From IMG/VR virus record IMGVR_UViG_3300007734_000760, positions 1 to 64,000 of that record: DNA of 64,000 bases; one strand, 5' to 3'. The translations under genes were made by a program, and so were the position numbers. The DNA comes from a virus. Under the pieces are notes generated by a model. The model worked only from the letters and a program-made list of their open reading frames with translations. It was not told the origin of the DNA and did not search any database. This document shows positions 51,973 to 60,818 of the stretch, piece after piece. The stretch's first letter is position 1. Each line of letters opens with the position of its first letter.

Positions 51973-53061
51973 TTAGTCTTCAGATTCTACAATATCAGAA
52001 ATATCAGCTTTTTCATTCCATTCACTATTATCCTCTATTGTTTTATAGTTACCTTCTCCTAATATAGCAGCCCACTCATGTGAATGTTCTTTTTTATATT
52101 TAGTAACGTCTTTAGGATCATCTGAGATAAAACCGTGTACTGTACTAATAACTGTGTTTTTAGTAGTTATACCATTTACATGATTTTTATCACAGGCTAC
52201 TTTTGTTCTTAAAGCAAACTCTACATCTTTACCATCTTTTTGTGCTTTAATTTTAGATGTTCCACTATTAGTAACATTACCAAAAGTTAAACATAATGAT
52301 GAATCATAGTAAAATGTATTTCCACCTTTATTTGTCATTCTAGGTTGTGAAAATACGTTTTCAGCAGGTGCTACTCCGGTTTTATTAATAATCAAGAAGG
52401 TATTTGTGTGTTTACTTTCTTCTTTTCTTGATAATATAATTCTTTGGTTTATAAAATTACCAAATTGAGTTGCTATTGCTCCTGCATTCCACATAGGATT
52501 GTTTTTACCTTGTTCTATACTCATTCTACAAGCAATAGAACCTACCGAATCCCATAAAAATAATAAGTCGTAAGGTAAGTTTCCTTTATCTTGTTCATTT
52601 AGCATATCTAAAATAAATTCAGCTACATCTTCAATTGAATTAAGTTTTCCTCTATCTCTATATAGAAAAAATCCTTCATAATCAATAACATTTCCTTTAT
52701 TATCTTTAACTTCATCCATTTCAAATCCCATAGTTTTCCAATGTTCCCAACTGTGTTTCATTTCAGTAATAATAAGAACTGGTAAAATTCCCATCTTTTG
52801 AGCTGATACAGCTGTTTCAATAGACGTGGTAGTTTTACCTGTGTTACTTCCACCACGTACTATATTAATATGTCCCATTGCTATTCCTGGGATTGACAAA
52901 GCATCTTGCATTGCTTTTGAAAATGGAATCCATTTTTGTTCTTTGAATTTAACATTTCCACTTAATAGCTTTTTCTCTTTAAATTTATTTAAATCAAATT
53001 TAGATTTAAGTTCTTTAGAGACTGCTTCCATTAACGAATCTTTGTCGTTTGTTTTAGCCAT
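51973..53061 (-). CDS. UvsX/RecA-like recombinase
   Basis: GGSNTGKTTT is Walker A; LLFLWDSVGSIACR is Walker B-like; TNKGGNTFYYDSSL occupies loop 2. At 362 residues it fits T4 UvsX. It would pair strands in recombination-dependent replication, together with the gp32-like protein upstream. Confidence 0.88.
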   Translation of the reverse strand: MAKTNDKDSLMEAVSKELKSKFDLNKFKEKKLLSGNVKFKEQKWIPFSKAMQDALSIPGIAMGHINIVRGGSNTGKTTTSIETAVSAQKMGILPVLIITEMKHSWEHWKTMGFEMDEVKDNKGNVIDYEGFFLYRDRGKLNSIEDVAEFILDMLNEQDKGNLPYDLLFLWDSVGSIACRMSIEQGKNNPMWNAGAIATQFGNFINQRIILSRKEESKHTNTFLIINKTGVAPAENVFSQPRMTNKGGNTFYYDSSLCLTFGNVTNSGTSKIKAQKDGKDVEFALRTKVACDKNHVNGITTKNTVISTVHGFISDDPKDVTKYKKEHSHEWAAILGEGNYKTIEDNSEWNEKADISDIVESED

Positions 53062-53080
53062 TTTAAATTAATTTTAGATT

Positions 53081-53926
53081 TTAGTCTTCGTCTTCAAATA
53101 ATGCATCAAACTTGTCTGCTTTTGATGGTTTTGTTTCTTTTAACTTGTAATTAGATGCTTTTGGAGTAACAGTAGTTTCTTCATCTTTCCAAGGTAAATC
53201 ATTACCTGGTGTTGTTGGTTCTTCTATAGCTTCATCAGTTTCTTCTTCAGCTTCAGGATTTAAAAAGTTTTGTAATACTTCTTTTAATTTTTCAAAATCC
53301 ATTTTATATAAAGTTTGAATTTCTAAAATGTCTGGTTGTTCATTTAAGAATTTTTCTACTTCTGCTTTATTTGGACTTACTTGAGAAGTTTTAGGTTTAA
53401 TACGAATTGATGATTTAAGACCTTGACGACCACCAATGTCACCTGTTACAGCTTCAAGTGTAAAATCACGACCTTCATTAATGTCAGTATAATCACCATA
53501 ATCTTCATCATCAGCAATTCCTAATAATTGCATGTAAATTTCTTTACCAAATTCCCAAAGGCGAACACCTTTATCTTCTTCACCCCTAATAATTACTGGA
53601 GCGAAAATTCTCATTTTTGGTTCTAATTTTTTAGATAATTTCCAATTTTCTTTGTCATTGGTTGTACGAAGTTGTTTTACGAATTCTACAATTGGATCTT
53701 TTTCACCCCAATTAGTTAAAGCATAGACAGGAAATTTTGAAAATCCATAGTGTACAAACACTTCTTTAAATGGATTGCTTTTGTCTAGTTTAGAGGGAAT
53801 AATTCTAATTTGATACTTACCTTCTTGTTTTGGTTTCCATAGATATTTTGAATAATCTACTTTTTCTTTTTTCTGCCCGGATGTCTGTAAGGCACTCAGT
53901 TTGTTTTTGATTGATTTTAAATCCAT
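53081..53926 (-). CDS. Single-stranded DNA-binding protein (gp32-like)
   Basis: The core begins WKPKQEGKYQIRIIPSKLDKSNPF, as in gp32-like proteins; the end is acidic (KADKFDALFEDED), typical of SSB tails that recruit other proteins. Zinc cysteines known from T4 gp32 are not evident. 281 residues. It heads the recombination unit behind a conserved promoter. Confidence 0.85.
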   Translation of the reverse strand: MDLKSIKNKLSALQTSGQKKEKVDYSKYLWKPKQEGKYQIRIIPSKLDKSNPFKEVFVHYGFSKFPVYALTNWGEKDPIVEFVKQLRTTNDKENWKLSKKLEPKMRIFAPVIIRGEEDKGVRLWEFGKEIYMQLLGIADDEDYGDYTDINEGRDFTLEAVTGDIGGRQGLKSSIRIKPKTSQVSPNKAEVEKFLNEQPDILEIQTLYKMDFEKLKEVLQNFLNPEAEEETDEAIEEPTTPGNDLPWKDEETTVTPKASNYKLKETKPSKADKFDALFEDED

Positions 53927-53954
53927 CTTTTTATTTGTTTTTATTGGTTACTAT

Positions 53955-53987
53955 TTAAATATACTACTTATTTTTCTGCAGGCCAAA
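53955..53987 (-). promoter_or_regulatory. Conserved promoter (one mismatch) for the gp32-like gene
   Basis: TTTGGCCT (53987-53980) and TATATTTAA (53963-53955), spacer 16. It drives the gp32-like gene and the genes after it. Confidence 0.73.
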
Positions 53988-54052
53988 TTTAGCTTATAAA
54001 GCTCTTGAATGCCTTTTTATTTGTAGTGTAATACTAGTTTATATATTGTAAT

Positions 54053-54649
54053 TTAAATATCTAACATTTTTAATTCTCCTTTTGAATTATATCCAAAATT
54101 TTCATCATTTATATCTTTTTCTATTTTTGAATCCCATGAAATATTCTTTACATTTTGAAGTAAGGGATACCAATTTTTAATTAAAGAATTATATAAATTA
54201 CTTGGTAGTTCTTTTTGTAATTGAGATTTTAATTCACTATCATCTAAATTATTATATATTAATTGAATCATCTCAGAATTATACCAATTTGGTCCTTTAA
54301 TTCGAGATCTTTGAACTAATTTAGCGATATGTTGATTTTTAGGTGGAATTTCTGATGATTGTGAAAACAAATATTTTTTACATTCCCACATTTCTGAATT
54401 AGCTTTATTATCGTCTAATTTTTCTAGAATAACATAATCTTCACCTATATCATAAACTTTTGGAAATATCTCAGGATATTTATCAAATATTTTTATATGA
54501 TCAGATATAGGTTCACCTTGATTTTGATTAAATTTTATAACTTTATCTTTACCATAATTATATACTATATGTATACTTCCTTCTCCATGTTCATCTCCTA
54601 TCAAATTTTTATTGTAAAGTTCTTTTAATAAATTAACCAATTTAATCAT
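54053..54649 (-). CDS. Protein-kinase-fold protein, 198 aa
   Basis: Kinase-like features in order: Gly-rich loop GEGSIHIVY (22-30), Lys36 or Lys39 in DKVIKFN, hinge-like DYVILEKLD, and a C-terminal DINDENFG (Asp179, Asn184, D-x4-N) followed by LDI (Asp197) like the DFG or DxD of aminoglycoside kinases. It is short and may lack part of the C-lobe. It could phosphorylate host proteins or a small molecule. An AT-rich start element is three bases upstream. Confidence 0.65.
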   Translation of the reverse strand: MIKLVNLLKELYNKNLIGDEHGEGSIHIVYNYGKDKVIKFNQNQGEPISDHIKIFDKYPEIFPKVYDIGEDYVILEKLDDNKANSEMWECKKYLFSQSSEIPPKNQHIAKLVQRSRIKGPNWYNSEMIQLIYNNLDDSELKSQLQKELPSNLYNSLIKNWYPLLQNVKNISWDSKIEKDINDENFGYNSKGELKMLDI

Positions 54650-54651
54650 GG

Positions 54652-54664
54652 TTATAAATATTAA
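54652..54664 (-). promoter_or_regulatory. AT-rich start element (second class)
   Basis: Exact TTATAAATATTAA on the plus strand, three bases before the kinase-like gene. Confidence 0.4.
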
Positions 54665-55116
54665 AGATCTATAATTTTGTAAATTTTAGTGTTAAGCTGT
54701 TTTATATCCCCATGTTGGGTAAGTAAGATACAGTTACGATAATGAGGCCATTCTATTCTATAAGATGGATCAACTACTCCCCCATTTAATTTTTTAATTA
54801 AATCATTTAAAGCATTGATTGTATATAAAGTGTTTGATTCTTTTTTACGATGTACTAATATAGTATTTGCAGGAATGTTTTCAACGTTACCTTGTTCTAC
54901 ATTATACGTAATAACGTATTCATTTGTACTTTTAACAAAAAGTATAAACATTTTTTTATACATTATGTTGTAGGTAGTTGATAAATTTTCAACTAGTATT
55001 TCAATTGACTCTTGCGGGGTAAAAGTAGCAAATAACCTGTTATTCATATTGTCCGTATCAGTTGTATTATAATCATACATATTGAAAGCGGGTGTTGAAA
55101 TAATATTTAAATTCAT
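54661..55116 (-). CDS. Hypothetical protein, 151 aa
   Basis: Alpha/beta composition with FTPQESIEILVENL and YRIEWPHYRNCILL. Not recognised. It is one base from the HNH gene upstream. Confidence 0.55.
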   Translation of the reverse strand: MNLNIISTPAFNMYDYNTTDTDNMNNRLFATFTPQESIEILVENLSTTYNIMYKKMFILFVKSTNEYVITYNVEQGNVENIPANTILVHRKKESNTLYTINALNDLIKKLNGGVVDPSYRIEWPHYRNCILLTQHGDIKQLNTKIYKIIDL

Positions 55117-55117
55117 T

Positions 55118-55732
55118 TTATATTGATTTAGAGCGGTTTTGATTACCTATATATCCTTTGTAACCTAAGGATTCAGCAATTTTTGTATTTATAAATAGAG
55201 GCCTAGTATTAGTATAGTGAAAAGCACGCATCTGTTGCATATGATCAGTCATATCAAAACTAAATAGTGGTTGAATATGATCTATTTCCCAAATTTTACT
55301 TTGATTTTCCCAAGTCATTTCTGGGAGAAATTGATTTTCTAAATATACTTTCCATTCACTAGCGGTGCATCCTAAAAGTTTTTGAGAGTTCATTGACGTA
55401 TTTTTGTTTTTTAAATAATTATTAATACTTGATCTTAATATCATAGAAATTCTAAAAGAAGGATCAGTATTATATTTGTTTTTAAAATAAATTCGATAAT
55501 ATTCTAGATGTTTTTCTTTATTCTCACATCTCCATTTTTTATCATATTCTTTTTTCTTTTCTAAGTTGTCTAAGCGCCACTGTTTATTAATTTCAGTATT
55601 ATGTTGTTTGTTTTTGTTATTGTATTCTTTTTTACAAGACCTACATATATTATTTAATCCATCTTTTTGAGATTGATTTTTAGAAAATTCAATTTTATCT
55701 TTTTTTATTTTACATTTAATACAGTTTTTCAT
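55118..55732 (-). CDS. HNH endonuclease with zinc finger, 204 aa
   Basis: An N-terminal CIKCKIKKDKIEF...CRSC finger, a basic linker, and WEIDHIQPLFSFD with the HNH His; NTRPLFI follows. This is the layout of phage HNH homing endonucleases of the zinc-finger type. It lies between the polymerase-like gene and the kinase-like gene. Confidence 0.85.
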   Translation of the reverse strand: MKNCIKCKIKKDKIEFSKNQSQKDGLNNICRSCKKEYNNKNKQHNTEINKQWRLDNLEKKKEYDKKWRCENKEKHLEYYRIYFKNKYNTDPSFRISMILRSSINNYLKNKNTSMNSQKLLGCTASEWKVYLENQFLPEMTWENQSKIWEIDHIQPLFSFDMTDHMQQMRAFHYTNTRPLFINTKIAESLGYKGYIGNQNRSKSI

Positions 55733-55736
55733 TTTA

Positions 55737-55749
55737 TTATAAATATATA
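55737..55749 (-). promoter_or_regulatory. AT-rich start element (second class)
   Basis: TTATAAATATATA on the plus strand, five bases before the HNH gene; both HNH genes have it. Confidence 0.4.
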
Positions 55750-55770
55750 ACAGTATGACTTTTTCATATA

Positions 55771-57051
55771 TTATTGTAATGGCGACATTACGCCATAATT
55801 TTTGCCTTTTGTTAGTTTAATTTTTAAATTATGTTTATTGAATTGATTTTGTATATCTTTTAATATATTATCGTCCTTATTATAGTCTAATAATATAGAA
55901 TCATAAGTATACAGTACTATTTGTGTTTCTTTACTTTTTAATAATTTAATAACGTCCCACATTATACAAACATTGTTTGCAGTTTCCAAATTTTGGAGCG
56001 TATAATTAAATAACTTTTGTGGATTAATATCTTTTATACCTTTATAAAATTTATGACCTGATATAGGACATTCAATAAATCCATCAACCGTATATTTTTT
56101 CCACATTTTATTAACATGTTCCTGTATTAATTGAAAGTATTCTATGTATTGATATTCTTTATAAATTCCACCGTACAATTGTTTAAACATTAATATTTTT
56201 GCTTCACTTATTTCAATGTCTGCTTCTCGTGCAAAGTATTCATATGGTGTGTCCTTTCCAAAATCATATCCTATTAATTGAGCAGCTAATGTTGGATGAT
56301 AAGCACTTATGTCTATTTCAATAAAATAATCATTTTTAGGTATAAATGCATTTCTACAACCATTGTCTTTAGACAAAGCAGCAAAATTAATAGTGTTAAA
56401 ACTATTTGATGGTCTTCCTGTTGTAGTACATAAGTTATACTGAGTGTGTATTATGTCATTTTTAATAGATAAAAATTCATTATTTAGTTCAAAATGTTTA
56501 TCTAATGTTTTTTTATCTATTTTTATACCATTACTTTCAATATAATTAAAAATACTAGTTATTTGATTATTAAATTTATTGTTTTTAGGTTTAACACAAT
56601 ATTCTTTTATTTTACGGTATATATTTTCACATCTTTCATAATGTTTAACTAATGGTATAACAGTGTTAATATCCTCTACATTGTGTGTTCTGTAAAAAAA
56701 ACTGTGAGCAGGTGTTGTAATTTCTGAGTATTCTGGGGTGTTAAATGAAATGTCTATTAAATTTTTAAGTGGGAATAGATTAATAAATGATTTTCTATCT
56801 CGTACATAAATTTCACTATAAGAAGCGAGTAAATCGTTTATAACAACGGAATTCAATAAAAGTGCCTCATTATGACTAATACTTAATATATAACCTTTAT
56901 CCCCGTTTAATGGTTTGATATACAATAAAGATATATCGTTTAGTGATGGATGAACAAAATCATTAAAATATATAGGTTCAATAAATACTTTATCATAACC
57001 TATTTCAAAAAATTCATTTAGTTGTTCATTATTTTCAATAATGTAAAACAT
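55771..57051 (-). CDS. Short family-A DNA polymerase-like protein, 426 aa
   Basis: The palm of a family A polymerase is recognisable: TTTGRPSNSFNTINFAAL, then motif A IEIDISAYHPTLAAQL (Asp247), motif B KILMFKQLYGG (285-295), LFNYTLQNLETANN in place of the QGTAAD motif, and motif C LYTYDSILLD (Asp384) where HDE is usual. The thumb and exonuclease parts are missing or very divergent. It could be a repair or primer-related polymerase; activity is unproven. A full family B polymerase is also encoded. Confidence 0.8.
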   Translation of the reverse strand: MFYIIENNEQLNEFFEIGYDKVFIEPIYFNDFVHPSLNDISLLYIKPLNGDKGYILSISHNEALLLNSVVINDLLASYSEIYVRDRKSFINLFPLKNLIDISFNTPEYSEITTPAHSFFYRTHNVEDINTVIPLVKHYERCENIYRKIKEYCVKPKNNKFNNQITSIFNYIESNGIKIDKKTLDKHFELNNEFLSIKNDIIHTQYNLCTTTGRPSNSFNTINFAALSKDNGCRNAFIPKNDYFIEIDISAYHPTLAAQLIGYDFGKDTPYEYFAREADIEISEAKILMFKQLYGGIYKEYQYIEYFQLIQEHVNKMWKKYTVDGFIECPISGHKFYKGIKDINPQKLFNYTLQNLETANNVCIMWDVIKLLKSKETQIVLYTYDSILLDYNKDDNILKDIQNQFNKHNLKIKLTKGKNYGVMSPLQ

Positions 57052-57068
57052 AACCTTAATTTATATAA

Positions 57069-57101
57069 TTAAATATAAAATAAAATTTTATGTAATCCAA
57101 A
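57069..57101 (-). promoter_or_regulatory. Conserved promoter, variant -33 box
   Basis: TTTGGATT (57101-57094) and TATATTTAA (57077-57069), exact 16-base spacer. It leads the polymerase-like gene. Confidence 0.72.
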
Positions 57102-57110
57102 TTTAAAAGA

Positions 57111-57146
57111 AAAAACACCCCAGATAGCGAATCAAAGGGTGTTTTT
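57111..57146 (-). terminator. Terminator of the tail operon
   Basis: AAAAACACCC (57111-57120) and GGGTGTTTTT (57137-57146) pair across a 16-base loop, with T-runs on both strands. It follows the tail genes ending at 57185. Confidence 0.85.
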
Positions 57147-57147
57147 A

Positions 57148-57177
57148 ATAGCCGAAGCTATAACGGTCCTAATCCGT
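57148..57177 (-). other. Two hairpins in the tail-operon 3' UTR
   Basis: On the minus strand ACGG-ATTAGGA-CCGT is followed by ATAGC-TTCG-GCTAT, the latter a cUUCGg tetraloop, then the terminator. The stacked hairpins may protect the long tail transcript from 3' exonucleases. No RNA family is recognised. Confidence 0.55.
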
Positions 57178-57184
57178 ATGTCTT

Positions 57185-57805
57185 TTATTTATAAAATTTA
57201 AGATAATCTTCTCTAAGAAACTTATCAAACATAATAAATTTAAAATTATCCATCATGTACTTAGTTACATTTTTATTAGTTTTATATACTTGTTCTTTAT
57301 TACCAGATATTGTCCACTGATATTTAAAAGGAATGTACATTTGCCAAAGATAATCTGGATTTTTATTTGCTAGTTTAGTGTATATATCTTTATTTATTTC
57401 TGTGTAAATTACTTCATTTGTTTTTTTACAAAAATATCTTGTAAATTCTCCTAAAGTATAATCATTATCTGTAAGTTGAGGTTGAGATGAGTTAGGTAGT
57501 AAAAATCCTGTGTATTTGTATTTAGGGTAATCTAGTGGTGTAAATAAACTTGGTTGAGGTTTAAAATCATTTACATTAAGTTTATTAGATGTATCTGTTT
57601 GAGGTTCATTACCTATATCAGTTTGATTAACTTTTGGTTTTATTAATTCATTGTTAGGTCCATCATTAGGTACTTTTCCTGTAAAATATTTACCTTTAGA
57701 GGTTTTAAAATAAAAACCTTTATAATTTAAATTATTATTAAGATATGCTAGTTCTCCTCCATTAGTATATAAATTAGTTGTTATTTGAGATTTAGGATAA
57801 TACAT
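57185..57805 (-). CDS. Virion structural protein, 206 aa
   Basis: MYYPKSQITTNLYTNGGEL at the start and YKGFYFKTSKGKYFTGKVPN are familiar from baseplate-region proteins of large marine phages, where the role is unknown. It has a disordered proline-rich middle. It is the last gene of the tail operon. Confidence 0.65.
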   Translation of the reverse strand: MYYPKSQITTNLYTNGGELAYLNNNLNYKGFYFKTSKGKYFTGKVPNDGPNNELIKPKVNQTDIGNEPQTDTSNKLNVNDFKPQPSLFTPLDYPKYKYTGFLLPNSSQPQLTDNDYTLGEFTRYFCKKTNEVIYTEINKDIYTKLANKNPDYLWQMYIPFKYQWTISGNKEQVYKTNKNVTKYMMDNFKFIMFDKFLREDYLKFYK

Positions 57806-57806
57806 T

Positions 57807-60800
57807 TTAATTTAATTTTCTGACAGGTAAAAGTGTGCCAGCCATTCCTAAATTAATAAGCATTTGTACTAATTTAGGAGAAGGAAAAGTATCAACATGA
57901 GTTCCTTCTCTTGCTCTACCGTGACCATATATTCCTGGTCCAGGATCTCCTGTTACTTTAGTGTGTGTTGAAGCCATTGGTGCTCCTCCAAATACCATAG
58001 CGTAAACATCTTTTCCTAAAAATCCAGGTTTAATTTTAGGATGTCTATTACAAATACCTGTTATTAAAGTTTGTAAAGCAGTCATTTGTGCTGGTAAAAA
58101 ATCTGAGTATACGTATGTTCCCTCCCACTTATGATCAAAACTTATTACATCCCTACCATAAGAATTTACATATTTGTTAGTACTATAATTATCACTTTCT
58201 CTATACCAAGACTCAGGTATAGGATCTCCAGGTTTCCATCCTCCTCCTTTTTTATTTAAACGCCCATCAGTAGCTATTTCAATAGCTATACTTCTATAAT
58301 TTAAATCATTAGATGCTGGAAAATTTTGGAGTTCAAATTTAGCTAAATCACTACCATTTTGTGCAAACCATGGATTTTTATTTATAGTTCCATCATAATT
58401 TATAGCATAATGTACTGAATCAAGTGGACCTATTCTATCAGTAACAGTGTGGTGTAATATTATTTTATCTATAAATTGATTTGTTCCTTGGCTACCACCT
58501 CCACCACCTCCACCACTACTTTGGTTTGCACCTCCTAAAGGTCCTCCATTAACACCATCTTCAATTACTGGGGTTGAAATTGTTTCTAATGTAGTTGTCC
58601 ATCCATCTTTATCAATTTTATTTGTTACTCCTTTTATAATAAATTTTAAAATACCAGGATATGTAACTGGTAAGAAATTAGCATTGATTTGTAGTTTTTG
58701 ATAAATTTTTATTCCAGACATTCCATCTAGTGTCATTGATAAGTTTAATGGAAGAAATCCTTTACTACTTGTTGAAGTAGGAGTAATATCATTATTTATT
58801 TTTTTTTGTAGTGTTTTAAGATACTTTACATGTTTTAAAAAATTTGTTACTATTTCTTTTGTAGTATCAGATTGATCTGGCTCTATATCTATTTCAGTAC
58901 CATTCTCATCTGTGTATCTTTCTGTTAAATATTCTTCATATGAACTAGCAAGTTCTTTACTTTGTTCTATTGCTTCAGCAATTAATTTAGAATTTGTTTT
59001 TATTGGGGGTGCAGGAACTGTATTAAGTGGTTTGTAAGTAAGAGTTTCATGTATTATAGGTTTTAATCCTTCATTCCATTTAGAAAAAGCAGTAGCATCT
59101 TCACCAACCATAGCGCCATTAGCTGTAGCTCCTATAGTCATCATAGCCATAGAAGCATTAGTAAGTTCAGTTTTTATTGATACATCTTTAACAAATCCAG
59201 CATTTGATCCATCATATCCTATAACTACAAAAGGTTCAGAAAGTTTTTCTGTTTCTTCAAAAGTATCATCTGCTAAAGGAGTACTATCTATTATTTTAAC
59301 TGTATTAATATTTTCATCAACTATAACTTCTAGTTGGTTAATTCCTCCTAATGCTCCATTTATTGATGAAACTATATCTTTAAGTAAATCAATTAAAAGA
59401 ACTTCATTAGTTTCAGTATCTTGTAAACTAATTAATTTACTTAAAATAAATTCAGCATTAACATATATATTATTAATATTTCCTAAAACTACACTTTTTC
59501 CTGGAGGTGAAATTTTAAATGAATATTCATTAATTTCCGCTAATATCTCAGCTTTTATATGTGAATATTCATTATCTCCTTGAAGAGAAAATCCACCAAT
59601 GTAACATATTCTTGCGTCACCAGAAATTTGAAAAACTTCTGTGTACATATATTGAGGTTTTTCTTCTTTTGTTGTGTCATCTATTTCTATCATTTTTACT
59701 AATGGTTCTCCTGTTTTGGCATCACAAGGTAATACACTTTCTAATATTTTTAAAAATTCTCCAAATCGTACACAATATAAATTAGCATCTTCTGATCCTA
59801 AAATAATATAATTTTTATCTTCAGAAGATTTTATTTCTTGTAAGGTGTTCTCTTCACCTAAAAGACCAGAAGTTGTTAGTGGAAACTTTTCAAAAAATAT
59901 TTTGCCTATTGTATTAGTACTTTTATATCTATCAATCCATTTTTTTCCTTGATTTGCTTTTACTTCGTCTTGTTTTTCTCCTTTTCCTAAATCTTCTGAT
60001 ATAGAAGTATCAGTGAGTAAATTTACTTTAAATGATTCAACTATGGCACCTACACTTATTAATTTTAAAGTAATATTATATGAATTATCTTTGTTTAAAG
60101 TCCAATCAAAATTAACTACTTTACTCCACATTCCATCATAATTGCCTCCTGACGATTTTCTTTTGTCTTCTAATGCTGTTAAAACTTCAGTGTCTTTTGT
60201 ATATTTTGAAAGTAAAAGATCATTAGAAATGCTATAATTAGGATTAACATCTATTACTCCATTTGCTCCTACAATTATTGAATGTCCCCATTCTAACAAC
60301 ATAGGAAAGCCTAATCTTAAATATAATATATCAATTATTTCTAATTGAGCTTTATTAAAAGCTTTTATGTTAATAGTTCCTTCACGAATTGAACCTCTAT
60401 TTCTAAATTTTGTTTCAGTTGAAGTTATACCAGGCATAGGTCTAAAACCTTGTTCTAGTCCTCCAATACCATAAGTTACTTTACTTAAAATACCATAACT
60501 ACTTAAATTTATTCCAGAATATGGTTGGCCAGAAGTATCAGATGTGCCATTAAATAAAATAAACTGTTTAGCTAAACCTGTGCCTAAAAGACTAGTGTCA
60601 CTAAGACCTATAGTACTTAATCTATCTAAAGCAGTATTATTATCTCCTGCTATTGTTACTCCAGATGTAAGTTTAATCCAACTAGTTTTAGAATGTAAAT
60701 AAGATAAAGTATTTTTATCTCTATTACTATTTAAACCTTGACCGTGTGTTTTTTGTCTATCTTTTATTTGTTTATTTACATATTCATCAAATGGTTCTCC

Positions 60801-60815
60801 TACTATATTACTCAT
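57807..60815 (-). CDS. Baseplate hub protein with C-terminal amidase
   Basis: 1002 residues. About 1-765 are a hub-like structural part (GGLEQGFRPMPGITST early, later IRIGE-free beta-rich stretches). A poly-Gly linker follows, then from about residue 778 an N-acetylmuramoyl-L-alanine amidase domain (type 2): FIDKIILHHTV with the zinc His, IAIEIATDG, and EGTHVDTFPSPKL with the last ligands. It would cut peptidoglycan peptides from glycan during infection. Hub and lysozyme functions are separate genes or domains (gp27 and gp5) in T4; here they are fused. Confidence 0.82.
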   Translation of the reverse strand: MSNIVGEPFDEYVNKQIKDRQKTHGQGLNSNRDKNTLSYLHSKTSWIKLTSGVTIAGDNNTALDRLSTIGLSDTSLLGTGLAKQFILFNGTSDTSGQPYSGINLSSYGILSKVTYGIGGLEQGFRPMPGITSTETKFRNRGSIREGTINIKAFNKAQLEIIDILYLRLGFPMLLEWGHSIIVGANGVIDVNPNYSISNDLLLSKYTKDTEVLTALEDKRKSSGGNYDGMWSKVVNFDWTLNKDNSYNITLKLISVGAIVESFKVNLLTDTSISEDLGKGEKQDEVKANQGKKWIDRYKSTNTIGKIFFEKFPLTTSGLLGEENTLQEIKSSEDKNYIILGSEDANLYCVRFGEFLKILESVLPCDAKTGEPLVKMIEIDDTTKEEKPQYMYTEVFQISGDARICYIGGFSLQGDNEYSHIKAEILAEINEYSFKISPPGKSVVLGNINNIYVNAEFILSKLISLQDTETNEVLLIDLLKDIVSSINGALGGINQLEVIVDENINTVKIIDSTPLADDTFEETEKLSEPFVVIGYDGSNAGFVKDVSIKTELTNASMAMMTIGATANGAMVGEDATAFSKWNEGLKPIIHETLTYKPLNTVPAPPIKTNSKLIAEAIEQSKELASSYEEYLTERYTDENGTEIDIEPDQSDTTKEIVTNFLKHVKYLKTLQKKINNDITPTSTSSKGFLPLNLSMTLDGMSGIKIYQKLQINANFLPVTYPGILKFIIKGVTNKIDKDGWTTTLETISTPVIEDGVNGGPLGGANQSSGGGGGGGSQGTNQFIDKIILHHTVTDRIGPLDSVHYAINYDGTINKNPWFAQNGSDLAKFELQNFPASNDLNYRSIAIEIATDGRLNKKGGGWKPGDPIPESWYRESDNYSTNKYVNSYGRDVISFDHKWEGTYVYSDFLPAQMTALQTLITGICNRHPKIKPGFLGKDVYAMVFGGAPMASTHTKVTGDPGPGIYGHGRAREGTHVDTFPSPKLVQMLINLGMAGTLLPVRKLN

Positions 60816-60818
60816 AAC

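Noticed and set aside
53991-54003. Palindrome AGCTTATAAAGCT as a terminator
   Set aside because: Stem of five pairs without a T-run on the minus strand.
57148-57177. Possible tRNA fragment
   Set aside because: The hairpins are too short and no acceptor stem or T-arm sequence is present; no tRNA was found in the window.
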